Positions 1 to 8,932 of a DNA stretch of 64,000 nt are shown piece by piece. The position numbers were made by a program, and so were the translations under genes. The notes beneath the pieces were generated by a model. It did no database searches, was not told where the DNA came from, and saw only the letters and a program-made list of their open reading frames with translations. The stretch's first letter is position 1; each line of letters starts with the position of its first letter. This stretch comes from Salegentibacter_A chungangensis (GTDB lineage Bacteria; Bacteroidota; Bacteroidia; Flavobacteriales; Flavobacteriaceae). The stretch is from assembly GCF_042678405.1 (NCBI RefSeq), contig NZ_JBHTLI010000002.1, positions 1 through 64,000 on the forward strand. Reading direction: 5' to 3'.

Positions 1-590
1 ATCAATGAACTTTCGTGTAACCATAAAAAAGTTACCTCGCCGAAATAAAAGGAGTTGAACCTTTTCTTAAACTACCACTACCCGTGGATTTCGTTGTTGT
101 TTCAGTCTGTTTCAGATCGCTCGCTTTACCTGAAAGCGGGTGCAAATATACAACCCTTTTTCTTTCCTGAGCAAACATTTTTTAAAGTTTTTTTGAAAAA
201 AATTTCGAAGCCAAAACTCTAAAAAATTACAGTACCTAAAGAACGTGACGCCCTGCGCTCAGCCTCATTTGCTGCCTCGCAAAGCGGGTGCAAATATACA
301 GGCTTTTTTTCGAATCCCGCAAAACTTTTTTGAAAAAATTTTTGAAGAGCTTTTCAGAGCAAATCACCCCTACTATCCAAAAAAAACAAGACTCTCAATG
401 AACTTCCGCCTCACCCCCGAGAGCAAGCCCTCAGCGCCTAAGCGGCTGCAAATATACAAGGCTTTTTTACTCTGGCAAGAGCAATTCTAAAGTTTTTCAA
501 AAATTTTTAAAACCGGAAAAACTAAACCACTGAAAACAATCTGGTTACGATCGAAAATAAATGTGAAATAAAATTTAAAAAACGACTCTC
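1..590. repeat. Gene-free region with three degenerate repeats
   Basis: No convincing gene is seen here. A motif close to AAGCGGGTGCAAATATACA occurs at 134-152, 282-300 and 440-458, roughly 150 bp apart. Each copy is followed by a T-rich stretch and then a run such as TTTTTTGAAAAAATTT. A second shared block, TCAATGAACTT, lies at 3-13 and 396-406, so the repeat unit is longer than the core and may continue to the left of the window. The open frame at 245-490 is made of this repeat material and is not supported as a protein. I do not know the function. Confidence 0.6.
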
Positions 591-1295
591 CTACTCACTT
601 CGGGTTTTCAAAGTCCTTTTCTCAGAAGCATCACTACTCCATTTATCGGTAAGTTCAATATACTCAAAATCGAGAGCTGTGGCTTGTGGCTCCAGGACAT
701 CAGCCTGGAAAGACCGCTGTAGTATGTCCTCTATTAAATAGTCTTCGTGATTAGACTCAGGATCATATTCTTCCTTTAAAGAGATATCAAAGAAGCTGGC
801 GGTTGTATTATACCAGAACGCTCTCCATCCGCTTTTGAGGTTCTTTACAAGATTAAAAGCCGTAGTTCCCGTTTGACGATGAATTAGTTTCACCAGTATC
901 TGCCCTTCGGTATGAGTAAGCTTCTTCAGTTCTGCAGAAAATTCCTCCTCGATATAATTCTGAACCATTTTGGTGTATTTCTTCCTGGCTCCTTTCGATT
1001 CTATCCTGTCTAAACGACTATTAAGCTCAACCAGCCTTTCTGATGCCAGTTTTGCATAAGGATAAACTTTACGTGTCTTTCTCCTTAATATAAGGTAACG
1101 GCGTTTATCTTCCAGGGAATTAAAATGCAGTTTTTTCAGAATCACCACCTCATCGAGATCTATGGCTTCCCGGGGAACCGAGTCACCGGCTATTAACATA
1201 TAGCGTTTTTCCAAAGTATCTTCCTCCTTAATATTTTCCTGAGAAAACATTAAGGTCGAAATAAACACTAATATTATAGACAAAAAATACTTCAC
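591..1295 (-). CDS. DUF4294 domain protein, exported
   Basis: A 234-aa protein with an N-terminal signal peptide (MKYFLSIILVFISTLMFSQ) that is probably cleaved on export. The middle, rich in basic and helical segments from about residue 55 to 190 (RRYLILRRKTRKVYPYAKLA, then GWRAFWYNTTASFFDI), matches what I know of the DUF4294 family. That family is common in Flavobacteriaceae and has no established function. The gene is monocistronic and divergent from the M42 peptidase gene, with about 110 bp between the two starts. The last about 20 residues are charged and look family-external. The family call is from pattern recognition; the biochemical role is unknown. Confidence 0.75.
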   Translation of the reverse strand: MKYFLSIILVFISTLMFSQENIKEEDTLEKRYMLIAGDSVPREAIDLDEVVILKKLHFNSLEDKRRYLILRRKTRKVYPYAKLASERLVELNSRLDRIESKGARKKYTKMVQNYIEEEFSAELKKLTHTEGQILVKLIHRQTGTTAFNLVKNLKSGWRAFWYNTTASFFDISLKEEYDPESNHEDYLIEDILQRSFQADVLEPQATALDFEYIELTDKWSSDASEKRTLKTRSE

Positions 1296-1358
1296 TACAC
1301 TCTGTTAAGGGTCCGTCTCATCTGCACCAAAATCATTCCAAAATTAATCAATCTCCGG

Positions 1359-1388
1359 TTGCCATCCATTTTATTCTTATTAAATTCG
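1359..1388 (+). promoter_or_regulatory. Probable sigma-A promoter of the M42 peptidase gene
   Basis: TTG at 1359-1361 and TAAATTCG at 1381-1388 are 19 bp apart, which fits the Bacteroidota consensus (TTG, 17-23 bp, TAnnTTTG). Predicted transcription starts about 10-12 bases before the ATG at 1406. Confidence 0.55.
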
Positions 1389-1405
1389 TGGAAATTTAAT
1401 GTGAT

Positions 1406-2494
1406 ATGAAGCAAGAAAGTATATTAAATAAGAAATCGGTCGAATTTCTTGAGAAATACCTCAACAATGCCGCACCAACAGGTTATGAATCTGAAGGCCA
1501 GAAGATGTGGATGGAATACCTGAAACCTTATGTAGACACTTTTATTACCGACACCTACGGTACGGCAGTGGGAGTGATAAATCCTGAAGCTGAATTTAAG
1601 GTAGTAATAGAAGGACATGCCGATGAAATTTCCTGGTATGTGAATTACATTACCGATGATGGCCTTATATATGTAGTAAGAAACGGAGGAAGTGATCACC
1701 AGATCGCCGCCTCCAAAAGAGTAAATATCCATACTAAGAACGGAATTGTTAAAGGGGTGTTCGGATGGCCGGCCATACACACCAGAAACAAGGAAAAGGA
1801 AGAATCTCCAAAAATGGAAAACATCTGTATAGATGTAGGATGCTCCACCAAGGAGGAAGTTGAAAAACTTGGAGTTCACGTTGGTTGTGTGATCACATAC
1901 CCCGATGAATTCTTTATTCTGAATGAAGATAAATATGTATGCCGCGCGCTTGATAATCGTATTGGCGGGTTTATGATTGCAGAAGTAGCACGTTTGCTGA
2001 AAAAGAACAAGAAAAAATTACCTTTCGGTCTTTATATCACCAATTCGGTACAGGAAGAGATCGGGCTACGAGGAGCAGAAATGATCACTCAGCGCATTAA
2101 GCCAAATGTTGCCATCGTGACAGACGTAACCCACGATACCACTACCCCGATGATTGAAAAGAAAACCAATGGTCTAACCAAAATTGGAGACGGTCCGGTT
2201 ATTTTTTACGCTCCTGCCGTTCAGAATAAACTTAGAGACCTGCTTATAGAGACTGCCGAACAAAAGAAGATCCCGTTCCAGAGAGCGGCTTCTTCAAGAA
2301 TGACAGGTACAGATACCGATGCTTTTGCTTATAGCAATGGCGGAGTAGCCTCTGCATTGATCTCGCTGCCGCTTCGTTATATGCACACCACTGTAGAAAT
2401 GGTTCATAAGCACGATGTGGAAAACGTGATAAACCTTATCTATGAAAGCATCCTTAAAATTAAAGAAGGTGATACTTTCAGCTATTTCGAATAA
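1406..2494 (+). CDS. M42 family metallopeptidase (aminopeptidase)
   Basis: A 362-aa cytosolic peptidase of the M42 (glutamyl aminopeptidase/endoglucanase) family, which removes N-terminal residues from peptides using two metal ions. The expected metal-site segments are visible in order: VIEGHADEISW (about 68-78), CRALDNRIGG (about 179-188), the catalytic QEEIGLRG (about 215-222), TDVTHDTTTP (about 238-247), and the late segment LRYMHTTVEMVHKHDV. Length is normal for the family. The promoter at 1359-1388 and the strong terminator at 2530-2570 suggest a single-gene transcript. Substrate specificity cannot be read from the sequence. Confidence 0.92.
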   Translation: MKQESILNKKSVEFLEKYLNNAAPTGYESEGQKMWMEYLKPYVDTFITDTYGTAVGVINPEAEFKVVIEGHADEISWYVNYITDDGLIYVVRNGGSDHQIAASKRVNIHTKNGIVKGVFGWPAIHTRNKEKEESPKMENICIDVGCSTKEEVEKLGVHVGCVITYPDEFFILNEDKYVCRALDNRIGGFMIAEVARLLKKNKKKLPFGLYITNSVQEEIGLRGAEMITQRIKPNVAIVTDVTHDTTTPMIEKKTNGLTKIGDGPVIFYAPAVQNKLRDLLIETAEQKKIPFQRAASSRMTGTDTDAFAYSNGGVASALISLPLRYMHTTVEMVHKHDVENVINLIYESILKIKEGDTFSYFE

Positions 2495-2529
2495 AGTACA
2501 GACGCAAATATTATTCAGTAGACATTTCA

Positions 2530-2570
2530 AAAAACTCCTTTTCGAAAACCGAAAAGGAGTTTTTTTATTT
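2530..2570 (+). terminator. Rho-independent terminator after the M42 gene
   Basis: Perfect stem AAAAACTCCTTTTCG (2530-2544) with its complement at 2550-2564, loop AAAAC, followed by a T tract. It lies 36 bp after the stop codon at 2494. Confidence 0.85.
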
Positions 2571-2642
2571 TCCTTAATCTAACTTTCACAGTTCTTTATC
2601 AGCTGTTAAATACGAAGCTGCCTATATTTAAAGAAAAAAGCT

Positions 2643-3719
2643 ATGACCATTTCTCAGGACGAAGTTCACACGCTGATAAAAAACCCGGTTGAAGCCGTTG
2701 AAATGGCAAACCTTATTTACGTTTCTGAAGATCATCTCTCCATTGAACGCCGAAAAGTAGGGCGCGGCTTCACTTATTTGAACAGGGGAAAAAGGATCAC
2801 CAAAAAGGAAACCCTGAAACGAATTAAAGGTCTGGTAATTCCACCGGCCTGGAAAGAGGTAAGGATCTCAAACCAGAAAAATGGCCATTTACAAGCGGTA
2901 GGACGTGATGAAAAAGGCCGGAAACAATATATGTATCATCCCTTATGGCGTGAAATAAGAAACCAGACAAAGTTTTTTAAGATGGCTGCCTTCGGGGAAA
3001 TTCTGCCCAGGATCAGAAAACAGGTGGATAAAGACCTTGATATGGAAGAGATGACACAAAGAAAAGTACTGGCACTTATCATCCGCCTAATGGAAGAAAC
3101 CCACATTCGTATAGGAAACAGCTATTACGCGAAAGCGAACAAAACATACGGACTTTCCACTTTCAGGACACGCCATGTTAAAACCCATAAAAATCAGCTG
3201 AAATTTGAATTTGTAGGAAAAAAGGGAAAGGAACATTCGGTTAGCGTAAAGAACAAAAAGCTGATAAAACTGGTGAACCAGTGTGAAGATATCCCCGGCT
3301 GGGAATTATTCAAATTCTTCGACGAAAACGGACAAAAGCAAAGCATAGACAGCGGGATGATCAATGATTATATTCACGATATAAGCGGGGATATATTTTC
3401 TGCTAAGGATTTTAGGACCTGGTCTGCCAGCAAGATCTTTTTTGAAACCCTGAAGGAGAATGGGTATTCCGAAGAAGAGAAAGAAAATAAAAGGAACATT
3501 CTGAATGCCTTTGACGCTGCAGCAACGGGGCTTGGAAACACCCGGGCGGTATGCAGAAGTTATTATGTACACCCAAAAATTGTGGAATCATACGAAACCG
3601 GGGAAATCGTGCCTTATTTCAGAAAAGTAAAAAGGGATGAAAGAAAAAATTACGCATCTCTGTCTGAAACAGAAAAGGTGATCCTGAAAATGATCCAAGA
3701 TTACGAAATTGAAGTATAA
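2643..3719 (+). CDS. DNA topoisomerase IB (poxvirus-like)
   Basis: A 358-aa type IB topoisomerase that relaxes supercoils through a 3'-phosphotyrosyl intermediate. The N-terminal domain holds the family signature GRGFTYLNRGKRITKKETL, then IPPAWKEV, and GRDEKGRKQYMYHPLW near residues 95-112. The catalytic domain has HIRIGNSYYAKANKTYGLSTF and RTRHV. The late segment AVCRSYYVHPKIVE carries the probable active-site tyrosine. Size is standard for bacterial TopIB, usually an accessory, horizontally spread enzyme. It is monocistronic, with a hairpin just past the stop that is shared with the convergent acs gene. Confidence 0.93.
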   Translation: MTISQDEVHTLIKNPVEAVEMANLIYVSEDHLSIERRKVGRGFTYLNRGKRITKKETLKRIKGLVIPPAWKEVRISNQKNGHLQAVGRDEKGRKQYMYHPLWREIRNQTKFFKMAAFGEILPRIRKQVDKDLDMEEMTQRKVLALIIRLMEETHIRIGNSYYAKANKTYGLSTFRTRHVKTHKNQLKFEFVGKKGKEHSVSVKNKKLIKLVNQCEDIPGWELFKFFDENGQKQSIDSGMINDYIHDISGDIFSAKDFRTWSASKIFFETLKENGYSEEEKENKRNILNAFDAAATGLGNTRAVCRSYYVHPKIVESYETGEIVPYFRKVKRDERKNYASLSETEKVILKMIQDYEIEV

Positions 3720-3720
3720 A

Positions 3721-3748
3721 AAAAGCCCCTTTTAACGGGGCCTTTTAA
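3721..3748. terminator. Bidirectional terminator between topIB and acs
   Basis: Stem GCCCC (3725-3729) with GGGGC (3737-3741), flanked by A-rich and T-rich runs that extend the pairing. It lies between two convergent stop codons and could serve both genes. Confidence 0.6.
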
Positions 3749-3769
3749 ATCAGTTAAACGGGCTCAATA

Positions 3770-5677
3770 CTAAAGAGCTCCTTCTATGATCTCTTCAACT
3801 ACTTCCGGATTCAGTAAAGTTGAAGTATCACCGAGGTCTGAGGTGTCCTTGGAAGCGATCTTTCTCAGGATACGCCTCATAATTTTACCACTTCTCGTTT
3901 TCGGAAGACCGCTAACGAACTGGATCTTCTCCGGCTTGGCGATTGGTCCTACCTTATCGGAGATCTGCTGATTGATCTCTTTTCTAAGGTTATCGCGATC
4001 TCTTACCTCTCCGGTATCTTTTAAGATCACGAAGCCATATAATGCGTTCCCCTTTATTTCGTGAGGGAACCCAACCACTGCCGATTCTGCTACGGCCGGA
4101 TGTTCATCTATGGCATCTTCTATTGGCGCGGTACCCAGGTTATGGCCTGAAACGATGATCACATCATCTACCCTACCTGTTATTCTGTAATAGCCAACCT
4201 CATCACGTAAAGCTCCATCCCCGGTAAAATATTTATTCTCATAGGCCGAGAAGTAAGTATCCTTATAACGCTTATGATTTCCCCAGATGGTTCTGGCAAT
4301 AGATGGCCAGGGAAATTTAATGCACAATCTGCCATCTACCTGGTTCCCTTCCAGCTCATTTCCTTCATCATCCATTAAAGCCGGCTGAATTCCCGGAAAA
4401 GGCAAGGTTGCATAGGTAGGTTTAGCAGGAGTAACATAAGGAATTGGGGAGATCATAATTCCCCCGGTTTCCGTTTGCCACCATGTATCCACAATAGGGC
4501 TCTTATTTTTACCTATATTATCATTGTACCAGTGCCAGGCTTCCTCGTTAATAGGTTCCCCTACGGAACCAAGTACTTTTAAGGATGACAGGTCGTGATT
4601 TTCGACAAGATTCAGGTTCTTTTTAGCCAAAGCCCTTATTGCAGTTGGTGCGGTATAGAACTGATTTACCTTATGTTTTTCAACTACTTCCCAGAAACGG
4701 CCAAAATCGGGGTAAGAAGGCACCCCTTCAAACATCAGGGTTGTGGCTCCATTCGCAAGGGGTCCGTATAATATATAGGAGTGACCGGTGATCCATCCGA
4801 TATCGGCGGTGCACCAGTACACATCATTCTCTTCATAGCGAAAGATATTCTTAAAGGTATACGCAGTATAAACCATATAACCTCCCGTGGTGTGAAGCAT
4901 CCCTTTCGGGGTTCCTGTAGATCCCGAAGTATAAAGAATGAAAAGCGGGTCTTCGGCATCAAGAATCTCCGGGACACATTCATCTGAAGCTTCATCAAGT
5001 AAAGGCTGCAACCATTTATCTCTTCCTTCTTTCATATTTACATCGGCATTGATGCGTTTTGCAACCAATACGGTTTCCACATCGGGACATTCTTCAAGAG
5101 CATCATCTACGATGCCCTTAAGGTCTATGGTCTTGTGACCGCGATATGAGCCATCTGAGGTGATCATCATTTTACAGTCGGCATCTTTGGTTCGGGTTGC
5201 AAGAGCTTTAGAAGAAAAGCCCGCGAAAACCACCGAATGTATAGCCCCAATCCTTGCACAGGCAAGCATTGCCACAGAAAGCTCCGGAATCATAGGCAGG
5301 TAGATACATACCCTATCCCCTTTTCCGATACCATTTGCCTTCAGGACGTTCGCAAATTTATTCACCTCCTTATGAAGCTGATTATAGCTGATATGCTTTG
5401 CTTCTTCCTTAGGGTCGTTAGGTTCCCAGATGATCGCTGTCTTATCTCCACGGGTAAGAAGGTGACGATCTATACAGTTTTCGGTGATATTAAGTTTGGC
5501 ATTTTCGAACCATTTGATCTCGGGTTTGGAAAAATCCCAGCTCAGGACATTATCCCATTTCTTTCTCCAGATAAAATGCTCTTCTGCTACCTCTTCCCAG
5601 AAATTCTCCGGTTCGCGAACCGATTTTCTATAAACCTGGAAATATTCTTCCAGATGCTTGATATGATAGTTACTCAT
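3770..5677 (-). CDS. acs: Acetyl-coenzyme A synthetase
   Basis: A 635-aa AMP-forming acetyl-CoA synthetase that converts acetate, ATP and CoA to acetyl-CoA in the cytosol. Visible motifs: the N-terminal ACAS segment YFQVYRKSVREPENFWEEVA, the AMP-binding loop LFILYTSGSTGTPKGMLHT (about 251-269), WWQTETGG (about 398-405), YFTGDGALRDEVGYYRITGR, and the C-terminal PKTRSGKIMRRILRKIA. The last contains the lysine that is commonly regulated by acetylation in this family. Length is typical. It is transcribed alone, with a long upstream region (5678-5830) that carries a palindrome and paired direct repeats. Confidence 0.97.
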   Translation of the reverse strand: MSNYHIKHLEEYFQVYRKSVREPENFWEEVAEEHFIWRKKWDNVLSWDFSKPEIKWFENAKLNITENCIDRHLLTRGDKTAIIWEPNDPKEEAKHISYNQLHKEVNKFANVLKANGIGKGDRVCIYLPMIPELSVAMLACARIGAIHSVVFAGFSSKALATRTKDADCKMMITSDGSYRGHKTIDLKGIVDDALEECPDVETVLVAKRINADVNMKEGRDKWLQPLLDEASDECVPEILDAEDPLFILYTSGSTGTPKGMLHTTGGYMVYTAYTFKNIFRYEENDVYWCTADIGWITGHSYILYGPLANGATTLMFEGVPSYPDFGRFWEVVEKHKVNQFYTAPTAIRALAKKNLNLVENHDLSSLKVLGSVGEPINEEAWHWYNDNIGKNKSPIVDTWWQTETGGIMISPIPYVTPAKPTYATLPFPGIQPALMDDEGNELEGNQVDGRLCIKFPWPSIARTIWGNHKRYKDTYFSAYENKYFTGDGALRDEVGYYRITGRVDDVIIVSGHNLGTAPIEDAIDEHPAVAESAVVGFPHEIKGNALYGFVILKDTGEVRDRDNLRKEINQQISDKVGPIAKPEKIQFVSGLPKTRSGKIMRRILRKIASKDTSDLGDTSTLLNPEVVEEIIEGAL

Positions 5678-5747
5678 AATTTAATTTAGGTTGGTGCGGT
5701 TAATTTTCAATTTGCTCTACAATGTATAAAATTGTTTAATAATCCTT

Positions 5748-5816
5748 CCTAATATTAGGTTAAGTAAATTTTTAACATAAGTAGAATTTAAATATATAAA
5801 TTTTCACATAAGTAGA
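5748..5816 (-). promoter_or_regulatory. Candidate regulatory sites upstream of acs
   Basis: CCTAATATTAGG at 5748-5759 is a perfect 12-bp palindrome 70 bp upstream of the acs start. Further upstream, ACATAAGTAGA occurs exactly twice, at 5775-5785 and 5806-5816, 31 bp apart (about three helical turns). The layout suits an activator or repressor controlling acetate use. The factor is not identifiable. Confidence 0.4.
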
Positions 5817-5833
5817 CTTCATTGTAAAAACAA

Positions 5834-5866
5834 AAAAGCCGGAATGATCATTTCATTCCGGCTTTT
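5834..5866 (-). terminator. Hairpin between acs and purC, position ambiguous
   Basis: A perfect 14-bp stem, AAAAGCCGGAATGA (5834-5847) with its complement at 5853-5866 and a 5-nt loop. On the minus strand it lies just past the purC stop codon and is followed by a T-rich run, so it should terminate purC. Confidence 0.85.
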
Positions 5867-5886
5867 AAACCTTGTAAATGCTGTGT

Positions 5887-6834
5887 CTACCCGAGGTACT
5901 TTAACACATTGTCTTCAATACGCTTTTCGATGTTAGAGACATCAGCTTTCTCAAATTTCTCTCCGGTGATCTTTTCATAAAGTTCAATATATCTCTCGGA
6001 TACCGATTCAATATATTCGTCACTCATTTCAGGAAGCTGCTGCCCTTCCTTTCCCTGGAACCCGTTTTCAATAAGCCATTGCCTTACAAATTCTTTTGAC
6101 AACTGCTTTTGAGGCTCATTATTTTCCTGGCGTTCCTCGTATCCCTTCATATAAAAGAATCTCGAGGAATCAGGAGTATGTATCTCATCTATAAGGACGA
6201 TCTTTCCGTCTTCGGTCTTCCCGAACTCATACTTGGTATCGACCAGGATAAGCCCCCGCTCTTTCGCGATCTGCCTTCCTCTTTCGAAAAGTTTCCTGGT
6301 ATAATCCTCAAGAACCTTATAATCATCTTCTGAAACTATTCCTCTTTTCAGAATGTCTTCCCTGGAAATATCTTCATCGTGATCTCCCTGCTCGGCCTTG
6401 GTAGCCGGGGTAATAATTGGATTTGGGAAACGATCGTTTTCCTTCATTCCCTCAGGCATTTTCACACCGCACAGTTCTCTTTTTCCCGCTTTATATTCCC
6501 TCGCAGCGTGACCGGAAAGGTATCCCCTGATCACCATTTCAACCTTAAAAGGCTCACATTTTTTCCCCACCGCAACATTAGGGTCGGGTGTAGCTTCCAG
6601 CCAGTTAGGAACAATATCCTTAGTGGCCTCCATCATCTTGGTAGCGATCTGGTTAAGGATCTGTCCTTTATAAGGAATTCCTTTAGGCATCACCACATCA
6701 AAAGCCGAAAGACGATCGGTAGCGATCATCAGCAACCTGTCATCTTTTAGTGCATATACATCTCTTACTTTTCCTTTATAAACTGATATCTGTCCCGGGA
6801 AATTAAAATTAGTACGGGTAATAGTATTGTTCAT
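5887..6834 (-). CDS. purC: SAICAR synthetase
   Basis: Phosphoribosylaminoimidazole-succinocarboxamide synthase, a purine biosynthesis enzyme that joins CAIR and aspartate using ATP. The protein (315 aa from this start) is the longer Bacteroidota/yeast-like form. It shows VYKGKVRDVYAL near the start, IATDRLSAFDVVMPKGIPYKG, VIRGYLSGHAAREY, KGLILVDTKYEFG (seen as RGLILVDTKYEFGK) and LIDEIHTPDSSRFF. The ORF is open to 6876, but that start lies next to the T-run of the phoH terminator. The internal Met at 6834 (MNNTITRTNFNF) matches the family N-terminus better. Terminated by the hairpin at 5834-5866. Confidence 0.96.
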   Translation of the reverse strand: MNNTITRTNFNFPGQISVYKGKVRDVYALKDDRLLMIATDRLSAFDVVMPKGIPYKGQILNQIATKMMEATKDIVPNWLEATPDPNVAVGKKCEPFKVEMVIRGYLSGHAAREYKAGKRELCGVKMPEGMKENDRFPNPIITPATKAEQGDHDEDISREDILKRGIVSEDDYKVLEDYTRKLFERGRQIAKERGLILVDTKYEFGKTEDGKIVLIDEIHTPDSSRFFYMKGYEERQENNEPQKQLSKEFVRQWLIENGFQGKEGQQLPEMSDEYIESVSERYIELYEKITGEKFEKADVSNIEKRIEDNVLKYLG

Positions 6835-6881
6835 TTTAATTAATCTTCTGCTTTGATTTTTACTATCTATTTTCATTAAAA

Positions 6882-6906
6882 AAGCCCCACAGTTTACACG
6901 TGAGGC
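6882..6906 (-). terminator. Terminator of the PhoH-family gene
   Basis: On the minus strand GCCTCAC (6906-6900) pairs with GTGGGGC (6890-6884), followed by TTTTTT. It sits between the phoH stop and purC, so purC probably needs its own promoter close by. Confidence 0.7.
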
Positions 6907-6913
6907 TCTTGTA

Positions 6914-7867
6914 TTATTCGGTATGTTCTATTTCCTTGTAAGCGGCAATGATCTTCTTGACCAGTTTGTGTCTTATCACATCTTTATCATCCAGGTAGAT
7001 CATCCCCACTCCCTTCACTTCTTTGAGCACAAGTAATGCTTCCTTTAATCCTGAAATTGTTCTTCGGGGAAGGTCGATCTGCCCGGGATCTCCGGTGATC
7101 ATAAATTTGGCATTTTTCCCCATCCTGGTCAGGAACATCTTCATCTGGGCGTGAGTGGTATTCTGCGCCTCATCCAGAATCACGAATGCGTTATCCAGAG
7201 TTCTACCCCTCATAAATGCAAGGGGTGCTATTTGTATTATTCCTTTTTCAATAAAGGTGTCCAGCTTTTCTGCCGGGATCATATCGCGCAACGCATCATA
7301 AAGCGGTTGCATATACGGGTCCAGTTTCTCTTTAAGGTCTCCCGGAAGGAACCCAAGGTTCTCCCCTGCTTCCACAGCAGGACGGGTAAGGATAATTCTC
7401 CTTACCTGCTTTTCCTTCAGGGCTTTTACCGCTAAGGCCACTCCTGTATAGGTCTTACCGGTACCTGCCGGACCAATGGCGAATACAAGATCGTTCTTAC
7501 GGGTATACTCTACAAGTTTACGCTGATTGGCCGTCTGCGCCTTAATGAGCCTGCCACTTACCCCGTGAACCAGGACTTCTCCACTTTCGTCTGAAGTCGC
7601 GTAATCTTCACGGCTTTCACTGGTCAGCACCCTTTCAATCACATTCTCATCCAGTTTATTATACTTGCTAAAATGATCGGCAAGCATCGAAAAACGCTTA
7701 TCAAATTCTTCCAGTTGCTCTTCGTCACCATAGACCTTGATCTTGGTCCCTCTGGCTACAATTTTTAGTTTGGGAAAGTACTTTTTTAGCAGCTCTATAT
7801 GTTCGTTATGTTGTCCGAAAAATTCCCTTGGGTTGATCTCTGAAAGTTCAATGATAAGTTCGTTCAA
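6914..7867 (-). CDS. PhoH family ATPase (YbeZ-like)
   Basis: A 317-aa cytosolic P-loop ATPase of the PhoH family, thought to act in RNA metabolism and often linked to the YbeY ribonuclease. The Walker A motif GPAGTGKTYTG lies near residue 132. The Walker B-type segment FVILDEAQNTTHAQMKMFLTRMG is near 228, followed by KFMITGDPGQIDLPR. The N-terminal about 110 residues form the KH-like region typical of this family (GTKIKVYGDEEQLEEF). Divergent from the SAM hydroxide adenosyltransferase gene. A single gene, with a terminator at 6882-6906. Confidence 0.94.
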   Translation of the reverse strand: MNELIIELSEINPREFFGQHNEHIELLKKYFPKLKIVARGTKIKVYGDEEQLEEFDKRFSMLADHFSKYNKLDENVIERVLTSESREDYATSDESGEVLVHGVSGRLIKAQTANQRKLVEYTRKNDLVFAIGPAGTGKTYTGVALAVKALKEKQVRRIILTRPAVEAGENLGFLPGDLKEKLDPYMQPLYDALRDMIPAEKLDTFIEKGIIQIAPLAFMRGRTLDNAFVILDEAQNTTHAQMKMFLTRMGKNAKFMITGDPGQIDLPRRTISGLKEALLVLKEVKGVGMIYLDDKDVIRHKLVKKIIAAYKEIEHTE

Positions 7868-8000
7868 AAGCCTATGGTTTTATGTTAATATCGATTCCAA
7901 AACATCCTGACATTCTAACTAAAGATAAGTATTTTGAATTTGTACAACCAATTTCAAATACTAATTTTGTAAGACGGGACAGGCTTTATTTTATCTGCAA

Positions 8001-8034
8001 TTTGAAATGTTTTGATGAAAATAAATTATCTTCG
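8001..8034 (+). promoter_or_regulatory. Probable promoter for the SAM hydroxide adenosyltransferase gene
   Basis: TTTG at 8001-8004 and TATCTTCG at 8027-8034 are 22 bp apart, within the Bacteroidota promoter range. The gene starts at 8098, leaving a leader of about 55 nt. Confidence 0.4.
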
Positions 8035-8097
8035 CCTACTATACAAACTTACATAAAATAACCTGTCACGGGTTAAAAAAATATTAACAATCACTAT

Positions 8098-8931
8098 ATG
8101 GCCATAATCACTTTAACGACCGATTTTGGAGAGAAAGATTACTTTTCAGGCGCAGTTAAAGGAGCTATTTACAGTGAGTTGCCGGACGTAAGGATTGTTG
8201 ATATTTCACATTCCATTTCTCCTTTTCATATTAGCGAGGCTTCATATATCATAAAGAATGCCTACCAGAGTTTTCCAAAGGGAAGCATTCATATTATCGG
8301 GATCGATTCAGAATTAACCCCGGAAAACAAACATCTGGCGGTTTTACTGGATGATCACTATTTTATTTGCGCCAATAATGGTATACTTTCGCTCATCGCT
8401 TCTGAAATACGGCCTGCAAAGATCGTGGAGATCAATATTCACGATAAGATAGAGACCAATTTCCCGGTCCTGGACGTTTTTGTTAAAGTTGCCTGTCACC
8501 TGGCGCGCGGCGGAACACTGGAGGTTATTGGCAAGAGCATCACAGAGATCAAATACCTGAAGCAATTTGAGCCTCTCATTAATACCGATAAGAATCAGAT
8601 AATTGGGCACGTTCTTTATATAGACAATTACGGGAACGTAGTGACCAATATTTCACGAAAGCTCTTTGATACCATCGGTAAAGGAAGGGATTTTAGTGTT
8701 AGTGCAAGAAGTGTAAGCTTCAATGAAATTCACGAGACTTATAGTGATGCCATAAATTTTAATATCGACAAGGAAAAGCGTGGCGAAGAAGACGGAAAAA
8801 AGCTCGCGGTTTTCAATTCTGCAGGATATATAGAGCTCGCCATTTATAAAAGCAACCCTACTACCGTGGGGAGCGCGGCAAGTTTGTTCGGACTTGAGAA
8901 CAGGGATACCATTACTATAAAATTTGAGTAA
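8098..8931 (+). CDS. SAM hydroxide adenosyltransferase (DUF62)
   Basis: A 277-aa protein of the SAM hydroxide adenosyltransferase family (DUF62, related to fluorinase/chlorinase), which hydrolyses S-adenosylmethionine to adenosine and methionine. The N-terminus has the family hallmark LTTDFGEKDYFSGAVKGAIYS with the substrate-binding TDFG, then VRIVDISHSI. The C-terminal beta-barrel half begins about residue 170 with HVLYIDNYGNVVTNI. Its stop codon (8929-8931) lies directly before the next gene's ATG at 8933, indicating translational coupling. The physiological role in Bacteroidota is not settled. Confidence 0.9.
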   Translation: MAIITLTTDFGEKDYFSGAVKGAIYSELPDVRIVDISHSISPFHISEASYIIKNAYQSFPKGSIHIIGIDSELTPENKHLAVLLDDHYFICANNGILSLIASEIRPAKIVEINIHDKIETNFPVLDVFVKVACHLARGGTLEVIGKSITEIKYLKQFEPLINTDKNQIIGHVLYIDNYGNVVTNISRKLFDTIGKGRDFSVSARSVSFNEIHETYSDAINFNIDKEKRGEEDGKKLAVFNSAGYIELAIYKSNPTTVGSAASLFGLENRDTITIKFE

Positions 8932-8932
8932 G

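Noticed and set aside
245..490. 81-aa open frame in the repeat region
   Set aside because: Its translation repeats the same NIQAFF/LQIYKAFL block that derives from the DNA repeat; no promoter or family match.
1424..1879. 151-aa antisense frame in the M42 gene
   Set aside because: Shadow of a well-supported gene on the other strand.
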